DNA of 64,000 bases. It comes from Antennarius striatus (Eukaryota; Chordata; Actinopteri; Lophiiformes; Antennariidae). This document shows, piece by piece, positions 45,595 to 59,133 of the stretch. Location of the stretch: positions 16,810,001 to 16,874,000 of the forward strand of contig NC_090784.1 in the NCBI RefSeq assembly GCF_040054535.1. Reading direction: 5' to 3'. The notes beneath the pieces are model-generated. The model was not told the DNA's origin. It made no database searches and was given only the letters and a program-made list of their open reading frames with translations. Position numbers and translations under genes: made by a program. Position 1 is the stretch's first letter. Each line of letters begins with the position of its first letter.

Positions 45595-48500
45595 AAGGGG
45601 GCAGAGGGGCGTGGAGTCATGATGGGGAAAGAGTGAGGGGAGCGGGAAGACAAAAGGAAGAAGACTTGCGTGACGTCGCAGTTGGCCTGACGGAACGACT
45701 TTGTCAATGTAATGTGACCTCAGTCCCGTGGGGGTGGGGTGGGACGATACCCTTTTACGGACAGATGGACTCACACACACAAACAAAGTCACAGAAACAC
45801 ACATATGCTTACGTCTTTTGAGCAGTTCACTCTAGCGTTTAAAACAATTTATAACCCCCTACCTCCTTAAATCTGACATGGCCTGACTGTTTGTGTGAAC
45901 GCTGACGCACATCAGTCCCCTCCATCACTAGCCATTCATTAAATTAACGCTCGTTTACGTGATGACGATCATAAATCAACCTCCCACAACAATGATAGCA
46001 GATAACATAACTTATAATGGAGCACATGGCCAGCTGTATTGATTCTACTGTCGTTCTGTTGACCACTTCCTGTGCGTCAGCCATGAAGTGTGCAAATTTC
46101 ATCATAACTGAGAGCAAACACAGGAAAGGAAATTTCATATCCGCATGTTGTCACTGTTTATGTTTTGAAATAAAGGGGAACTGGGTGCTGAGCACAACAG
46201 TTTAGAGGCAGAGCGCATTTAAAAATGTTTCTAATCCAACAAGACTTTTCTCCATATTCAGTTGGCTGTGCTTTGACCGCACAGGGAGGGGAGCTGGACC
46301 TCAGGTTCACTCAAATGTCAGCTTTGGTTTAACTTAACGCAGTGAGAACACGGCACAGAAGATATACTGTCTTCTTTTTTTTATTTTTTTTTAGATAGAA
46401 ATTTCTGCAGTTGCTGTCGTATTACAGGTTTTTTTTTTTTTTGCATTCTCTGGTGGATAGATAGAAAACACATTATGTAAATGTTGACACAAACTGTGAT
46501 CAATCCTTTGTATGTATTAGCTTATCTCTGGAATAGCGAGTGAATGATATGAAAGTAATGTGTTTGCTTGCGTTCTTCATTATGGCCATTATTATTATTA
46601 TCTCCAGTTTACAAGTAGGAGTCTGACAACCATATTTTGCCGGTACATTTATGTGACTTTTCACTCCGATGTCTCTCCAGTTTTATTTTCTTGACCTTTG
46701 TTTATTATGGGAACACACAAAAAGCTTCGTGCAGCACATAGCTAGCAAACTGCCTTTATCCTGTGACTAAGAAGAATGACATGAAAGCTCTTTTAATCTT
46801 CATTCTTCTGAATGTTTGCTCGCACTTTGACCTCCTCCTGCTTCCAATTAGTCACAAGATCAGTCCCATTTGTAGATATATGAACCCCTTACATGGCCTT
46901 TGTTATCATTAACAGCCTGAGTCAAGCCCCAGAAAAATTAAAGCTGTCCAGAATTTTCTATTTTTGGCTCGGACTTTACACCCACACTGCCTCTGTCTTT
47001 TTATGTCTCTTCCTTTCGTTTCAAACTGTCTCCTCATCCTCTTTCTGATCATTAATCAGGCTGTCGCTTCTTGTTAGAAGGTCACCACTGGATGCATGAA
47101 TGGTGTCAGTTTGCCTCAGCGTCTGCCTTGTATTACAGACGCCCTCGCATATGGCTGGACCCCTGGTATTGCCAGGAAGCATGCCAGGAATGTGAGGAAT
47201 GGCCCAGTGAACGATAAGAAGGAAATTCCCCACATCAAACTGGACTAGAGGCCCAGAAGCAGCAGGCTCGTGAACAATCGCTGGGGAGAAATGAAAGGGA
47301 TGACGACAAAGAGTAGCACAAGAGGGGATGGATCAGGATTCCTGGTCTGACAAAGGGTCTATATTTGACGCTAAGACAATAAACACAGTAACTGTGGCTT
47401 TACGTGAAAGCTGGGAGTGATGACGAACGTGTAACGGTGAAACAGAAAGGAAAGAAATATAATGGGTTGAGTCAATTAGTGATAGTAAGACAGTCATGGA
47501 GAAAAGAAGCAATGAATGATGTAGAAAAAACAAGGTGATGCCATGGAAGAGAATGACTGAACAAAGATAAAGATGGCAAAAACCTTAAACATACAAGTTC
47601 CCCAACTGAAGGGTGTCAGATGAGGGTGGGAGCAGGAAGAGGGCAAAGATAGGGGCATGTCACAGGAAAGACAACCTTACATTAATCAGTCCCTGGGTGG
47701 GTGACTGTGAGGGGGAAGAGGACGCACATGCCTCATGGGAAGATTTCTGACCGGTGAGTCTGTGGATTTGAGTGACGGCACATCTTTGTGACTCAGTAAC
47801 CCAGTCTTCCTACTGGCTCCCACCCTGATCCATCTGCAGGGGGATTAAAGATCGGTTTGAAAGGCAAACTTTGCAGAGCAAACACAACATTACCAAATAC
47901 TTAACCAGACTGGCATTCCTGCTGGAGTAGCCTTCTCCATGTGACATTACAGCCAAGTCTACACTCGTCTTGTGTGGCTGCTGGTGCTGATTTGGGGACA
48001 GCCAGTGGGTAATTGTTTTGAGCTGCTAAATTGCACAGGGGGGTATTGGATTACCTACCACCAGGGTAGGTAATTCTCATTTCCCTGTTTCCCCTGGAGT
48101 TCAGGCTGCTTCATCTGTGAATAAGCGCATACCTCACCGTCGCATGAGGGGCCAGAAACATGCCTCATGTCTGGTAACATAAAGGTGGATAATAGGATAT
48201 ATGGAGGAGGGCAGGAAGTGTAAACACTTCTTCCGCTACGTGGTTTTCTATTCATCTCTATTGGAAATTTAAGAGGTCGGTTGGTGGTGATCCAGTTTCT
48301 GTTTATGTAACTAGTTGGCTTCTATGTGTGCTTATTCTTCCTATCTGGGCTAAACCCAGTCTTCTCTTTATTCAGACTATAAATAATATGCAACCAAGAA
48401 GGAAATGAAACATTATCTTGGTAAAATTCTCCAGGGTGACTTATCTTGTATGGCAGTGATTCAGCTCTGTAATATCATTATTACAGCATAGTCATTGGCC

Positions 48501-49683
48501 AGTTACACGATCAAAATTGAGCTCGGTAAATAATATTACAGCCCTAATCTTGGGTTATTTTTTGGGAGCTACATAATAATTAATCATCAAAGTAAAACGC
48601 ATTCTTGCATGACAAGACGAATCCTGACTTACATTTCGGAGGGAATGTTTTCCCAGGTCAGATCAACATTGTAGAACTCTGCAGAAACATGGCAGGAGTC
48701 GGACATTGTGTTGAGGCTACATTGCTTGAGACTTTATTTGTATTTTATGGTGTGGTTTCAAAAAACAAATTTGTGGGAGAATTAGATGTATGGGACGTGG
48801 ACAGTCTTGCCTCTCAGGTTAAAAAAAACCTCACATAATGACTGTGTGGCTCCCTGGCTTTTTCACCTATCGTAAACAGCTGACACAAGGCAGATAGGTG
48901 GGTGTGTGAGTTTTGAGGTGAGGCAGTGAAAGGCACAAGCGGAGAGGTAACTCTGCTTTTTTTTGTAATTCCGTTAAAACAAGCCCATGGGAGTTTTGGA
49001 CGACTGACAGCTGAGGTGGAGTCGGGGCAGCCAAGCAGGAGGGAGAACGTTTTCATGCGTTTACGTGTGTTTTCCTTTACCGCTGGGATTTATATATGGC
49101 TGCAGGGCTGTCTCTCAGGTCTGCTGCTGAGTGTGACGGGACTTCACTCAGGGGTATAGGAACAGGCCCCAGGGGATGACCTATGGAATACCCCTGTTAA
49201 CCTCCAGGGTACAATGCTTTTGAGGTGTGGTTCCCCATCATCCTTCACCTCTAAAGTGCCGAATCAGTGGAAGGTACAAACCCAGAGAGTATCCCTGACA
49301 CTAATATGGAAAAAAAAAACCTGTTTGGAGCGAATATAAGGGCAAATATTATTCTTCCTGAGCGTAACCACGGCGAGCACCTCTGACCTGGCAGTGAAAG
49401 TGCTGAAACAAAAAGCCCAAAGACTTTTTTTGCCCCATCAAAGAAGCGCTGCATAAAATAAATATGGCCATCAGATTACCATGCTGAACACGGGGCTGCG
49501 TTAGCCTCCGCCGGCCGCCCTGCCGCCCAACCCCATAGCTCTATGGGAGTTAAGTGTGGGGTCCGCTCAGTCAACACCATGACGCAAAATGGAACAAGCC
49601 TCTGACAGAAGCCCCAGGCTAATGGAATAAGGCCCCTACCCACAGGCCCACAGGCCCCCTGGTCCGGGAGAAAAATACTGAGC

Positions 49684-49688
<5 letters not shown>

Positions 49689-49772
<84 letters not shown>
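49689..49772. repeat. (AG)n microsatellite, about 42 units
   Basis: 84 bases of pure AG, a polypurine/polypyrimidine mirror repeat able to form triplex DNA. It produces a long Leu-Ser open frame on the minus strand that is not a gene. Confidence 0.97.
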
Positions 49773-49776
<4 letters not shown>

Positions 49777-52673
49777 GAGAACCAGGAGAAAAGAAGAAGA
49801 CAAAAGGTAAAAGGTAGATGAAGACATTTTAGAGTAGAGGAAAAGAATCCCGGCCCCAAATTGGTGACACCGACCCCGTCACCAACTAACCGCACAAACA
49901 GAAATGACTTCTCTTGCCTATGAATCAATAACAGGAGGCCAGGACAGACAGTCCCCAGTGGGAAGAAGGTCGGGGCAGGGCAGGGCAAAACAGGGCATAG
50001 TGGTTGGTGGTGGTGGATTTAGCTGCCAGTGAGACTGTGAGGCTTAGCTGGCTGGTCCTCCTAACAGTGGACAGCCTCAGCCCAGTGGATCTGGCCTCAC
50101 AGGGGATCTTTTATATCCTTGCATGTCCCGGTGTGCATTTGTGTGTAGGGGGTTGCATGTGTGGACCAAAAAAAAAGAGAAAAAAAATATATGTTTATAT
50201 GTATGTTTCACCTTTGGGTGATGTAACCAGGAGAAAACAAATCTGTTCCTTTGAAGTAAACCAATACTTTTCTGTTGGCTTTTGAGTCATGTAACTGAGG
50301 GCTTGCTGTCCACTCCGTCCACCTCACGGCCACAGTTCGTCGTCTGTCTTCATCTGACTGATAATCCTCCCAGCACCTCTGACCTTCACACCGCTTGTCT
50401 CAAACCTCATGGAGATTCCTCCACCCCCAGTCTGGCTTTTCCTCTGTCTGTCTGTGACAGAACAGACATTCTCCAGCTCCCTTGTTTCCGTTATGTCCTT
50501 GTGTAATATTCCCCATAGTTTCACACTAAAGCTGACTCTCTGACTTGTAGAGCCAGACCCTTAAATATTTTCACTCAAATGAGAAATATTGTGTTATTCT
50601 TGAGGAGCCAAAGTCATAAAAGTAATATTGCATCTGTTTTGAGATGTCATGTTAACCGGAATTTTTAAAAAAAACAAGACACAATTTCGGTCCCCACTGG
50701 TATAGGAAACCAGTTCTAACGTTCAGCAGTGATGACTACTTTGGACTTAAATCCTCACTCTTTCCCCTCCAATTTCCTGATAAAACGTGTCCCACAACCT
50801 CCAGTTGTAGCTCTACAGTCATCATATTCTGCCCTTTCCCCTGACGTACGAGTTCAAAAACCTCCTTATACTGTGGGCTTTAGGATGACGCAGGGCTCAG
50901 ATAAAATGCTACCAGATCGCAAATAGATACTGCAGCCATGCCAGGTTGTAGCTGTTAGTGTAAAATGTGAGAGCCATGGGCCTTTTCTGGTTCCTGAAAA
51001 TGACTCCTGTTTTGAACAACAATGAACACAATCACTGTGGTCTACTGGGCCTCACACCAGCAGCATTGCATTACCTCGCTTGCCTCCCTACTGTTCTCCT
51101 TTTCTTTTCATCCTTCTCTCTTTTCTCCTCTGACTCAGCTGTTTTGTAGGAAAATCCGTCTCTTTGAAGAAAGGAAGAATCTTTCATTACTCGACAGCAG
51201 GGAGAGAGAAGGAGATGATAGGGAGAAGATAACTGGCCCATTGTCTTCACACACATCCACCAATGATAATTGCGTTTCACTAATTACAGAGAGCTGCTAC
51301 AACAGGTGTGGGTCTCTGCACCTGGGGAAAAAGGCTTCTTCAGTCCACGTGTGTGTGTGTGTCAGAGAGACAGATAGAGGGTTGTGTAACTATGAATTTA
51401 TGGGTGAAAGTGTGTATGACATTGTGTCTGTGTCAGCGGTTGAGACCACAGTAAACGGTGTGTGTGTCACATGCTTACTAAATCTTACATGTTAGTTAAC
51501 GCACTCAGACATTGGTCACTGTATCGTGTCATAGACTACCGTAATATCATACAATCGCCGTTGATCTATACGAGTCTGAACCCCGTCTGTGTTTAATTAT
51601 AAAGCTGTAGACTACATCTGTTTGGTATTACTGGAAAGTTGAAATTAGCACACAAACACAGTCTCACTCTCATTCATTCACCACAATGAATTTCAAATGA
51701 GAGTGATTACAATCACTTAATTGATAAATGTGACCACGGAGAGCCTCCTCTCATGATTCATAATCTATAAGCAGTCTTGCTCAATGGTGTGTTTTTTTAT
51801 GTCAGCACACTAAAAAATTGGGGAGACAGAACCGGGGGCGATGGTGATGATGTAAGCAGGGGGTCTCTCATGGGACTGATGTATTTTTGAGCCTTTTACC
51901 GTAATGGAATTCATCTGAGAAGCTGACCGGAAGAAAGGAAGCCATTTGCTCAGACCCCAGATGAGGAGTATGATGAAGTCAAGTTTGTCAGGACGTCATA
52001 GAGATTCACTGTCAAAACAAAGAGAAGTGGTTTCTAAAGAAGTCTGGCTGACTAGACAGTGAAATTGACTGGATATTACAAATTTGTGACAGTTCAAGTT
52101 CAAGTCTAGATGTTACTCACCGCTGATGATATCACCTGTCTCATGTCTGTATATGACAGGGGCTTGCTAATTTGTGCTTAATGAGCTGGACTTTTTTACG
52201 AGGTGAGGGCTACCACAATAATGAAATGGGAAACCCTACCAATCACACCACTTTAGTGCGTCACATCGACCCAAGGGAAATTAAAATCTACTCTGATCTT
52301 AACTCACCGGCCTTCACCTTTACAACAGTTTACCTTGGTGAAGGTACCCTTTGTGTGTGGTCGACACATGGTCTCATTTGCTGCCTGAGTCATGACCTTT
52401 CCTAAACTACTGCCATTATTACAGGAAACGAGAATGAGCCTTCAGAGCAGACAATAATGCAGTTGAATAATCGTTTCCTTAGTCAAGCACTTCTACCTGC
52501 AGACTCATCATTTAACATCAGAGGGGAATGAGTCCTGCATTGCCACCTTGTGGAATATTCCTTTGGTGTTTGAAGTAGAGGCGGGTGCCAAGCCCAAGGG
52601 GCCGTACTGTGGGAAAAAGAGCTTGCCAAAGATAATGAGGAAATTGTTCATCTTTTAGGCAAGAATTTGGTAT

Positions 52674-52679
52674 TTTATT
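52674..52679 (-). terminator. Candidate poly(A) signal of rasip1
   Basis: AATAAA on the minus strand 278 bases after the rasip1 stop codon; plausible by position. Confidence 0.5.
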
Positions 52680-52956
52680 AAAAACAAGTTTATAAACATG
52701 CATGAAAGCCAAGTTTAACAATCAGGACTGGACAACTTTGCCCTAACAGACATGCTGTTTTCCTACCTACTTTAAAAGAACTTATATCTATAAAGACATA
52801 CCAAAGCCTATACATTTTGAATAAAATATATAAATGAATAAGTTGCTATGGAAAGGTTATGAAAAAAACAACAGTTTGTTGGTTTGTTTGTTTGTGATGT
52901 GAATTTTTGAAATCCTTTTCACTGAAACATGTGTTGAGAGACAAATATGGGCATTC

Positions 52957-55900
52957 TCAAAGTCGAGTCCGCTGATTGGCAGGAAGCTCATCCTGGTCAA
53001 GTCCCCACAAGAAGGTGCGGAGACGAGTCACTTCCTTTTGCAGCTCAGGGCTGGGGATTGGCTGGGAGAGGTCAAGGCGGGGTGTCTCATTCGGTAGGAT
53101 CAGAGGAGGGTGATCCAGGAAGCTCTCAAATATGTCTGAAAGATCGTAAAGAAACAGCTGACCTACGCATTGTGTCACTTTTTCGAGTGTGTGTGATTTT
53201 GGAGTTTGTCAGGAACCTTTTCCACTTTTTTTGAGCATAGCATGCCTTAGTACCATTTGAACTTTTTTTTTTTTCAGTGGCACATGACTCGCTTGACATA
53301 TTACGATGAAACTGTGGAAAGGTGAAACATGTTCCATGGAAGGAATCATTTAATTTAGAACAGATGTCCTTAAGAAAACTACAGTTAGCTAAACTTTTTA
53401 AAAAAACAAATAATGTTACTAATGCAATATTTTCACGGAATTTGAATCGTAATCTGAGGTTCAAACTCTCTGGGAACTTTTGCTTTAGGCTGTAGTCGCA
53501 GAACATGTAAACTGAACTTCCTGTCTGAGTGCTGTATAGTTGAACTATGCCTTACCTCCGCTAAGCTCTGTGCCCGGTGGAGGGGCCCAGGATGCAGGTG
53601 GTGCCCTGGTTGGTCCCAGCTTGTAATGAGTGAGGAGATGGTGCAACTGTGAAGAGCTTAATAAGACATGATCCTCCAGCAGACCGGTCCAGGACGACTG
53701 GAAGAGAAGACAAGTCAATAAAGAGGGGAAAATGACGGTCTGAGAAGAAACGCTCCATATGTGCCATTTTTTTTTACCTGGATAAGTCGAGTTTTGGGAA
53801 TACAGAGGAAGTTGACCGTTACTGACAATTTCTTCATGAACTCAGAGGCTATGTCTCCTAATCCTGCCCCTTGTAGCCAATCCAGAACCAGGTCCAAGTT
53901 TGTACGGATCTGAACTGCTCTAGACCACGAAAACAGACCATCTAATGGGAGAGAACAGCATAGCTGAATAACCGAATAACCTCATCTGATAATGTGTGAC
54001 TTAGAAGAACTTTGACCTTTAAAGTGAGATATCTTAAAAAAACAAAAATGAAAAAGGTTACTCTAAACACATAAGCATGTGTAAAATGAGAAAACGAGTA
54101 TTAAAAAGCCTTTATTATAGTGGCTGAGTCAATAAAACAGCAACTGTTTTCAGCCACTATGTCCACATCAGCGCTTAAGACACTTTTTTTCCATATCATT
54201 GATTGGAGTTGTGATAAAGAGCTGGTGGTCAAAATATATTGGCTTTTCTAACATTTTGGCGTCTTTAATGGTTCAGCCACTGTAATAAAGTGTTTTTAAT
54301 ATTTCCTTGCCCATTAAATACATTCTCCCAAGATTGCCTTTTTGTTTTTCTATGCTTTTTCGCTACTGCTGTCCAAGACCACCCAATATATATTTAATCT
54401 ACATTACATTATAAATATAAACCACTCATCTCTACCAAACATTTGGAAGATGCAATAATACAATCTGATTGTGAAAAAGCTGAAATCATACACAATGAAA
54501 CTCAATTAAATACAGCCTTTCTTGGTCTGGTATGACCAGTATCGTATTGTTAGCTAGAAGTGAGACGTGGCTCATGGATATAACTGGAATTACTGATAAA
54601 AAGCTCTTTGCTACTTGCTGTCATAGCGGTAGCTGTTCACAGGCTCTTTTCAACCTTTGCCTTCTCACCTCTCTCCAACAAAGTATTGAGCAGGGATGTG
54701 TTGGTGAAGAAAAAGAGGTAGCCAAAGGTTTGAGAGGTGAGGGGTGGGGACAAACACGCCTCCCGTGACAGCATCAGGGAACAGCGATACACTTCCACTA
54801 GTCCCGCAACTTTGGGTGGTAAGGCAGACACATCGTCCACCTCTCCTCCCCCTTCTCTTTTGTCTTCTCCCTCTGCACCCCGAGCTGCATCCTTGTCCTT
54901 CTCCATCTCCTCACTAGAGAACGGGTTGGTGTCCAGGAGAGCTGGAAGTAGTGAGTACAGGGTCTTTGTGGACAAAGAACAGACAAAATTAGTTTGATTA
55001 AAAAGCTTGTTTTGTTAAATGAAACGCTAAACTAATATGTAATACTGGAATGATCAATTCCCAGAGGTTGCATTCTACTGTTTCTGGTAATCCCCTTACT
55101 TTTTCTCCATTATCATCATGAGATTGACAGTCATACTTAAAATTAAAACTTCACAGCTGAAGTTGGACAGCTTTTTTCTATCTCTTTCACAAATAAATTT
55201 TCAATTTGTTGTCTATTGCCACATATCTTGGAACAAAACACCTCACGTGTCCCAGCAGCACTTTCACGGATAATGAGAATACTGGCAAACATTAGGTCTG
55301 CTGAACATCAGCATGTTACCACTGCTGTGAGCAGTTTTTATTCATTTTCCAAAGAAAAGTCAGATGTGGGGATGTGAACATTTTTCTAAGGTGGATTTCC
55401 ACTAGAGAAGACATAAGTGAGCATAAGTTCTAATACAATGCTGATTGAAGGCTATTCTATCAGAATGCAATGCATAAAGAAAGATGAGAATCTTGTAAAA
55501 AGAAAAGGAACCATACTAAGATTTAAGAAAGACATGATTTCATGGTGATTTTAATGTGCAGATCTTTCAAAGTTGCAGTTTGACATCAGAGGTCACACAT
55601 TTAAAATTGAAAAAAGCTTTTTGAGGAATATTTATTAGCTTCTAAAAATATGTGACTATTACAAAAAATGCCATACTGTATAGAAAAAGTCTTTTTTTTA
55701 TATTGCACCTTGGTGAGGTGATACACACACTGTTGGAAGGTGTGCATAATGACATCATCCAGCTGTGCCAGAGCTTCTGAGCAGGTGTCCATGTCGGCCG
55801 TTAGAAGTGGATCTCCTGGGGCTTTAGAAAATTGGTCATATAAATTAAGATTTAAGTCTGCTTATACAGCATGTGCCACATTCCCAACTTTCTGATATTT

Positions 55901-58900
55901 TATTTCAGAGATATACCTTCCTGAAACTTTATTTTCAGTTGAATTTACAGTGTTTTTAAATCATCTCACCTTCAAACTCCCACTCTTTCTCCATGGCTTC
56001 AACTTTGACCTGGAAGAAGTTCAGAAGCTCTGTGGCGTTTGACATCCAGAACATCAGGGGTCGAAGGTCAGATGACAGTTTGAGGACATTTAACGTGCTT
56101 ATCTCGCTCTCTTGCTCTGTAGAACTAGACACATTTGTGTAATGCCAAAGTTATGTGAGCTTTAAAACGATTGTGAACATTCTCCTGTCAGTGCTTTGTT
56201 GTGGGAGTGAAAATAGGTTGATTTATCTTTGGTTAACTGTATTTCAGCTATTTTACAACATCACTGTCTTACAATGCTTTCATCACACAACAAAAATTTT
56301 CCAAAGACACAACAGAATGGCACAAATGTATCATGAATCACTCATAGAGAGATCTCTAAATAGAGGGAGCATGACGTCGAACAAAAATGTTCTTACTTTT
56401 GCGTGGGATGCTTATCCCCGAATTCCTTAATGTTATCCTATAAAGAGAGTTGGAGACAGAAGAGAGGAGAGACATCTTGACTTAGTGTGGGTGTGGGGCA
56501 GGGGGAGCAGCGTCTGGCCCTGAAGCCAGGACAATTACAGCACATTTTCCAGTAGAATGGCAGTGACATCAGCTCATCCTCTCTCCTGTCCACAATGTAA
56601 CAGGCCACAATATGTCTGCCTGATGGATTTCATGCCTGACTAAATTTGGCAGTTTCAATCTGCCTGCAGGAGTAATTATGCAAACGCCACAGAGGTACCA
56701 TCAAACCCATCAGGGGACAACAGTGGAAACCTAAACAAGGCAAAATTTAATGATTGCAAAATTTGATCTTCCTCAGAATGTTCTAAATTTAATATCACAG
56801 CCATATTTATTCATCATGCATACCAACAAATGGATAAGCATACGGTCTGAATTTGACAAACTGGTGATTTTCTGCCAAGCTCAGTTCAATCTGAGCATGA
56901 CCATATTGTAATGCAATACTGTCCCAAAGACAGTTTTTTGGTTACTAGAGCTCAGGGCTCTAGATATTTCATTATTTTATGAAATTATTTTATCGATCCA
57001 GTGAGATCATTTTACTTGTGGAGTAAGCAGTCTCGCCATGAGTACGGTGACACACAAAAATGTGTAAATAACTTTCAAAACAAGTTATTTAATTAATGTT
57101 TAGAGATCAAGATTTTGAGTCTGGCAGGAACAGAATTATTTGAGTGTTTTTCTTTGTCATAGTCATCGTTCATTGGATAAATACAGATTTATAGTTCATT
57201 AATTTGGTTCACAAATAGATGAATGGATGGATCGACTCCTCCTAAAGGACACAATCCTTTGGCCTACTATCAGTTTGACAGTTTGTGATTTTAGCTGAAA
57301 TTCCTACAGAATTTATTTCAGACTCTCATCTCCCTCTTAGACTGAATCATAATGATTTTGGTAAACTTATGACCCTTATTCAACAAAATTCCATCTTTGG
57401 GTCAAAAATTCAGTTTGTTCAATAAGCTAAACACTCTATGCAGATCACATACTTTCTGTTCTGTCATAACTTTTGAGAGAATCTTAGCATCTCTGTTGTA
57501 AGCAGTCACGCAAAACACAGCTTTGCCTAAATATTTACAGCAGAAATATAACAGGAAATGAGATAGACATATGGAACTGACATGCAGCAAAGCTCCATTG
57601 TTCATCCAGCTGACGGTTCAATCCTAGGCTACCAGGTTATCCAATCCAACTTTATTTGTTAAGCACTGTCATATGTTATTTTTTCATGTGTCACAATTCT
57701 TTATTTTTCACTTACCCAGACAATTTCCTTTATTAGGTTGGCTGACTTGAGTAATATTTGTGGTGTGAGTGCAGGGTCCAGGTGTTTGGATGCATGATCT
57801 ATCATGATTGACAGGAGATAAGCAGGAGCTAAAGGCCCACCCCCAGAGTCTGGAGAGGAATTTTTGGAGATTATCTCCTAAGAGAAAAGTGAAGAATAAA
57901 CATAACATATATCATCAAAGCACTTTTTCTGTGATGCAACATAAAGTGAGGTGGGTTGCTATCAAGGTTATTCTTTATCTCACCTGCAACAGGGGATCTG
58001 CATGACGGGGATGAAACTTCAAAATTGCCTCAGTAGATCCCAGATACTGCCTCAGAGCTTCCTGTCTATCCACCAGACCTGAGGGGCAGCAGGCGGTGGA
58101 GACATCCGCCTGCCAAGGCAAGGTCAATGCCAAAGGTGGAGCTGGAATCACACGGGGGTCACGGTACAGGAAAAGGAAGTGTTTCCCCAGACCGATCACA
58201 TCCCCAGGCTTTAGAACTGTCTCCCTGTAAAGGGCCAGTCCATTGTGTGTGACCTCACCACCTCTGAAAGGCCTCATCAGAGCTAAGATGGAATAAAATT
58301 ACATTTATGGTTTAAAAAAGAGCTTTAAAATATATACTGTATTTTTATTTATTCTTTTTGAAAAATGAGTGATATATGTATGTGACCATATGTGACTATT
58401 GTAATACCTTGTCCAGTGGGTGTCTCGGGAACAGCTGAGTCTCTCCTGACCAACAAGTGTCTGGTCAAGAGGTCGGGTGCAGAGAGGAATGTTTCTACCT
58501 TCATAGACCTCTTGCCCTTCCTTTCCCTCTCCCTCTCCTTCTCTCTCTCCCTCATTGTAGGCTTTCTTCCAAACACATGCATATGCCCCACCATGATGTA
58601 CAAAACAAAATCCTAAACAAAAGACAGTTGAGAGTAGAAGACAGTCAGGGAGGTCTGTTATCTTTGAAGTGTGATGGTTTTTTCCACCCTCGATCTTTGA
58701 GATGTCAAGAAAGTGGTTGATAAGGTAAGAAGTGTGTCACAGTTTGCAACAATGGAGACCTGAGTGAGATCATTGTGTGTGAGTGCTAAACACAGTGGTG
58801 TTTTGTACTTTTGTTGGATAATGATAGAGGCATTGTGCTGGTCTGAGGTTGTTTTGTGTTGAATGCTGAATAGGAGCGGCTTTGAGAGCAATGTAAACCT

Positions 58901-59038
58901 TGATGGTATGTGGCGATTACAGACATGTAGGTATGATGTCATCTGAAGGGTGTGTGCATGCGTGCACATCTTCACAAATGTCTGCAATGTGTCTCTTAGT
59001 CAGCACGTTGACATAAAATATTCCATGTTACTGTCTGT

Positions 59039-59133
<95 letters not shown>

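Larger units (their letters stand above)
39777..52656. other. 13 kb gene-free stretch between il11 and rasip1
   Basis: No exon with splice support was found on either strand. The stretch contains (CA)n at 40454-40562, a retroposon at 43207-43422, (GT)n at 45301-45396, (CT)n-(GT)n at 45534-45591, (AG)n at 49689-49772 and many short CA/GT runs. Long open frames here are made of repeat residues (CV, TH, LS). It may contain distal regulatory DNA for il11 or rasip1, but I can point to no specific element. Confidence 0.55.

Noticed and set aside
49476-49988. 170-codon minus-strand frame with a long Leu-Ser run
   Set aside because: It is produced by the (AG)n array; the flanks match no family.
57641-57680. 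Possible second copy of the repeat at 18640
   Set aside because: Only about 20 bases of similarity (AACTTTATTTGTTAAGCAC), too short to call as an element.
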